Part shown: piece after piece, positions 63,876 to 64,000 of the stretch
Layout: the number at the start of each line of letters is the position of its first letter
Numbering within the stretch: position 1 is the first letter of the stretch
DNA from: Rhizobium sp. CF080
Lineage (GTDB): Bacteria > Pseudomonadota > Alphaproteobacteria > Rhizobiales > Rhizobiaceae
Length of the DNA: 64,000 nucleotides
Direction of reading: 5' to 3'
NCBI RefSeq assembly: GCF_000282095.2
Contig: NZ_AKKC02000004.1
Span: forward strand, 1,550,001 to 1,614,000
Position numbers and translations under genes: made by a program
The notes under the pieces: model-generated
Told to the model about the DNA's origin: nothing
Seen by the model: the letters and a program-made list of their open reading frames with translations, nothing else
The model's database searches: none

Positions 63876-64000
63876 CTAATGTCCTGAAGTCATGAACGAC
63901 TTCATGCTTTCCTCCTCGATGGCATCGAGGAGTGTCTTCTTCAGCCCGACGAATTCGGGCGACGTGACGATGTCGGCCTTGCGGGGTCGCGGCAGGTCGA
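63876..64000 (-). CDS. C-terminal end of a NitT/TauT-type ABC transporter ATPase (cut by window edge)
   Basis: The minus strand from the right edge reads DLPRPRKADIVTSPEFVGLK, then a short Glu- and Lys-rich helix, and ends at TAG 63876-63878. LPRPR followed by a terminal helix is the usual end of SsuB/TauB/NitT ATPases. It completes transporter module B, whose receptor and permeases follow. Confidence 0.72.
   Translation of the reverse strand, partial: DLPRPRKADIVTSPEFVGLKKTLLDAIEEESMKSFMTSGH

Overview
The window looks like a chromosomal or large-replicon segment of a GC-rich alphaproteobacterium, most likely of the Rhizobium/Agrobacterium/Ensifer group. This is inferred from the gene families present: a NoeK-like phosphomannomutase, a D-carbamoylase of the Agrobacterium type, hydantoinase/oxoprolinase pairs, a tripartite tricarboxylate transporter and many amino-acid and NitT/TauT-type ABC systems. 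No rRNA, tRNA, CRISPR array, phage or intact insertion sequence was seen.

Region 1 (1-26450) is a polymannuronate/alginate locus, unexpected outside the gammaproteobacteria. On the minus strand, in transcription order from 22042 down to the left edge, it reads: GDP-mannose dehydrogenase (algD), glycosyltransferase (alg8), PilZ-type c-di-GMP receptor (alg44), GDP-mannose pyrophosphorylase (algA, with a degenerate isomerase domain), a second Alg44-like membrane protein without PilZ, a giant AlgG epimerase fused to a helical N-terminal half, a 1002-residue Sel1/TPR-like protein, algX, algF, a 950-residue Sel1 protein, a PL5 lyase (algL), phosphomannomutase (algC) and a Sel1 lipoprotein resembling AlgK that runs off the left edge. 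The route is Man-6-P to Man-1-P to GDP-Man to GDP-ManA, then c-di-GMP-gated polymerisation, epimerisation, acetylation and periplasmic trimming. A divergent second PL5 lyase (22864) and an RTX-type secreted PL7 lyase (24687-26450) flank the operon. AlgE and AlgI/AlgJ equivalents are not in the window and may lie beyond the left edge.

Region 2 (26974-36859) is a catabolic operon on the minus strand, with a divergent GntR/FCD regulator at 36107. It encodes RidA, a polar amino-acid ABC transporter (ATPase, two permeases, binding protein), HyuA, HyuB and a class I aminotransferase. A 58-residue small protein gene follows at 37010.

Region 3 (37502-48611) is a second catabolic operon on the minus strand: a DapA-family lyase, an atypical SDR, TctC, a BisC-like molybdoenzyme, TctB, TctA, a DadA-like D-amino-acid dehydrogenase, RidA and a cysteine-synthase-family PLP enzyme. 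A TetR regulator lies upstream, and an almost perfect 27-bp palindrome precedes the first gene.

Region 4 (48884-64000) holds two similar nitrogen/sulfur-scavenging modules. Each has an NtaA/SnaA-type flavin monooxygenase and a NitT/TauT-type ABC transporter. They are accompanied by a D-carbamoylase, an adenine deaminase, a LysR regulator and a class II aldolase. Two gene remnants, an adenine-deaminase tail and a LysR helix-turn-helix fragment, indicate past rearrangement here.
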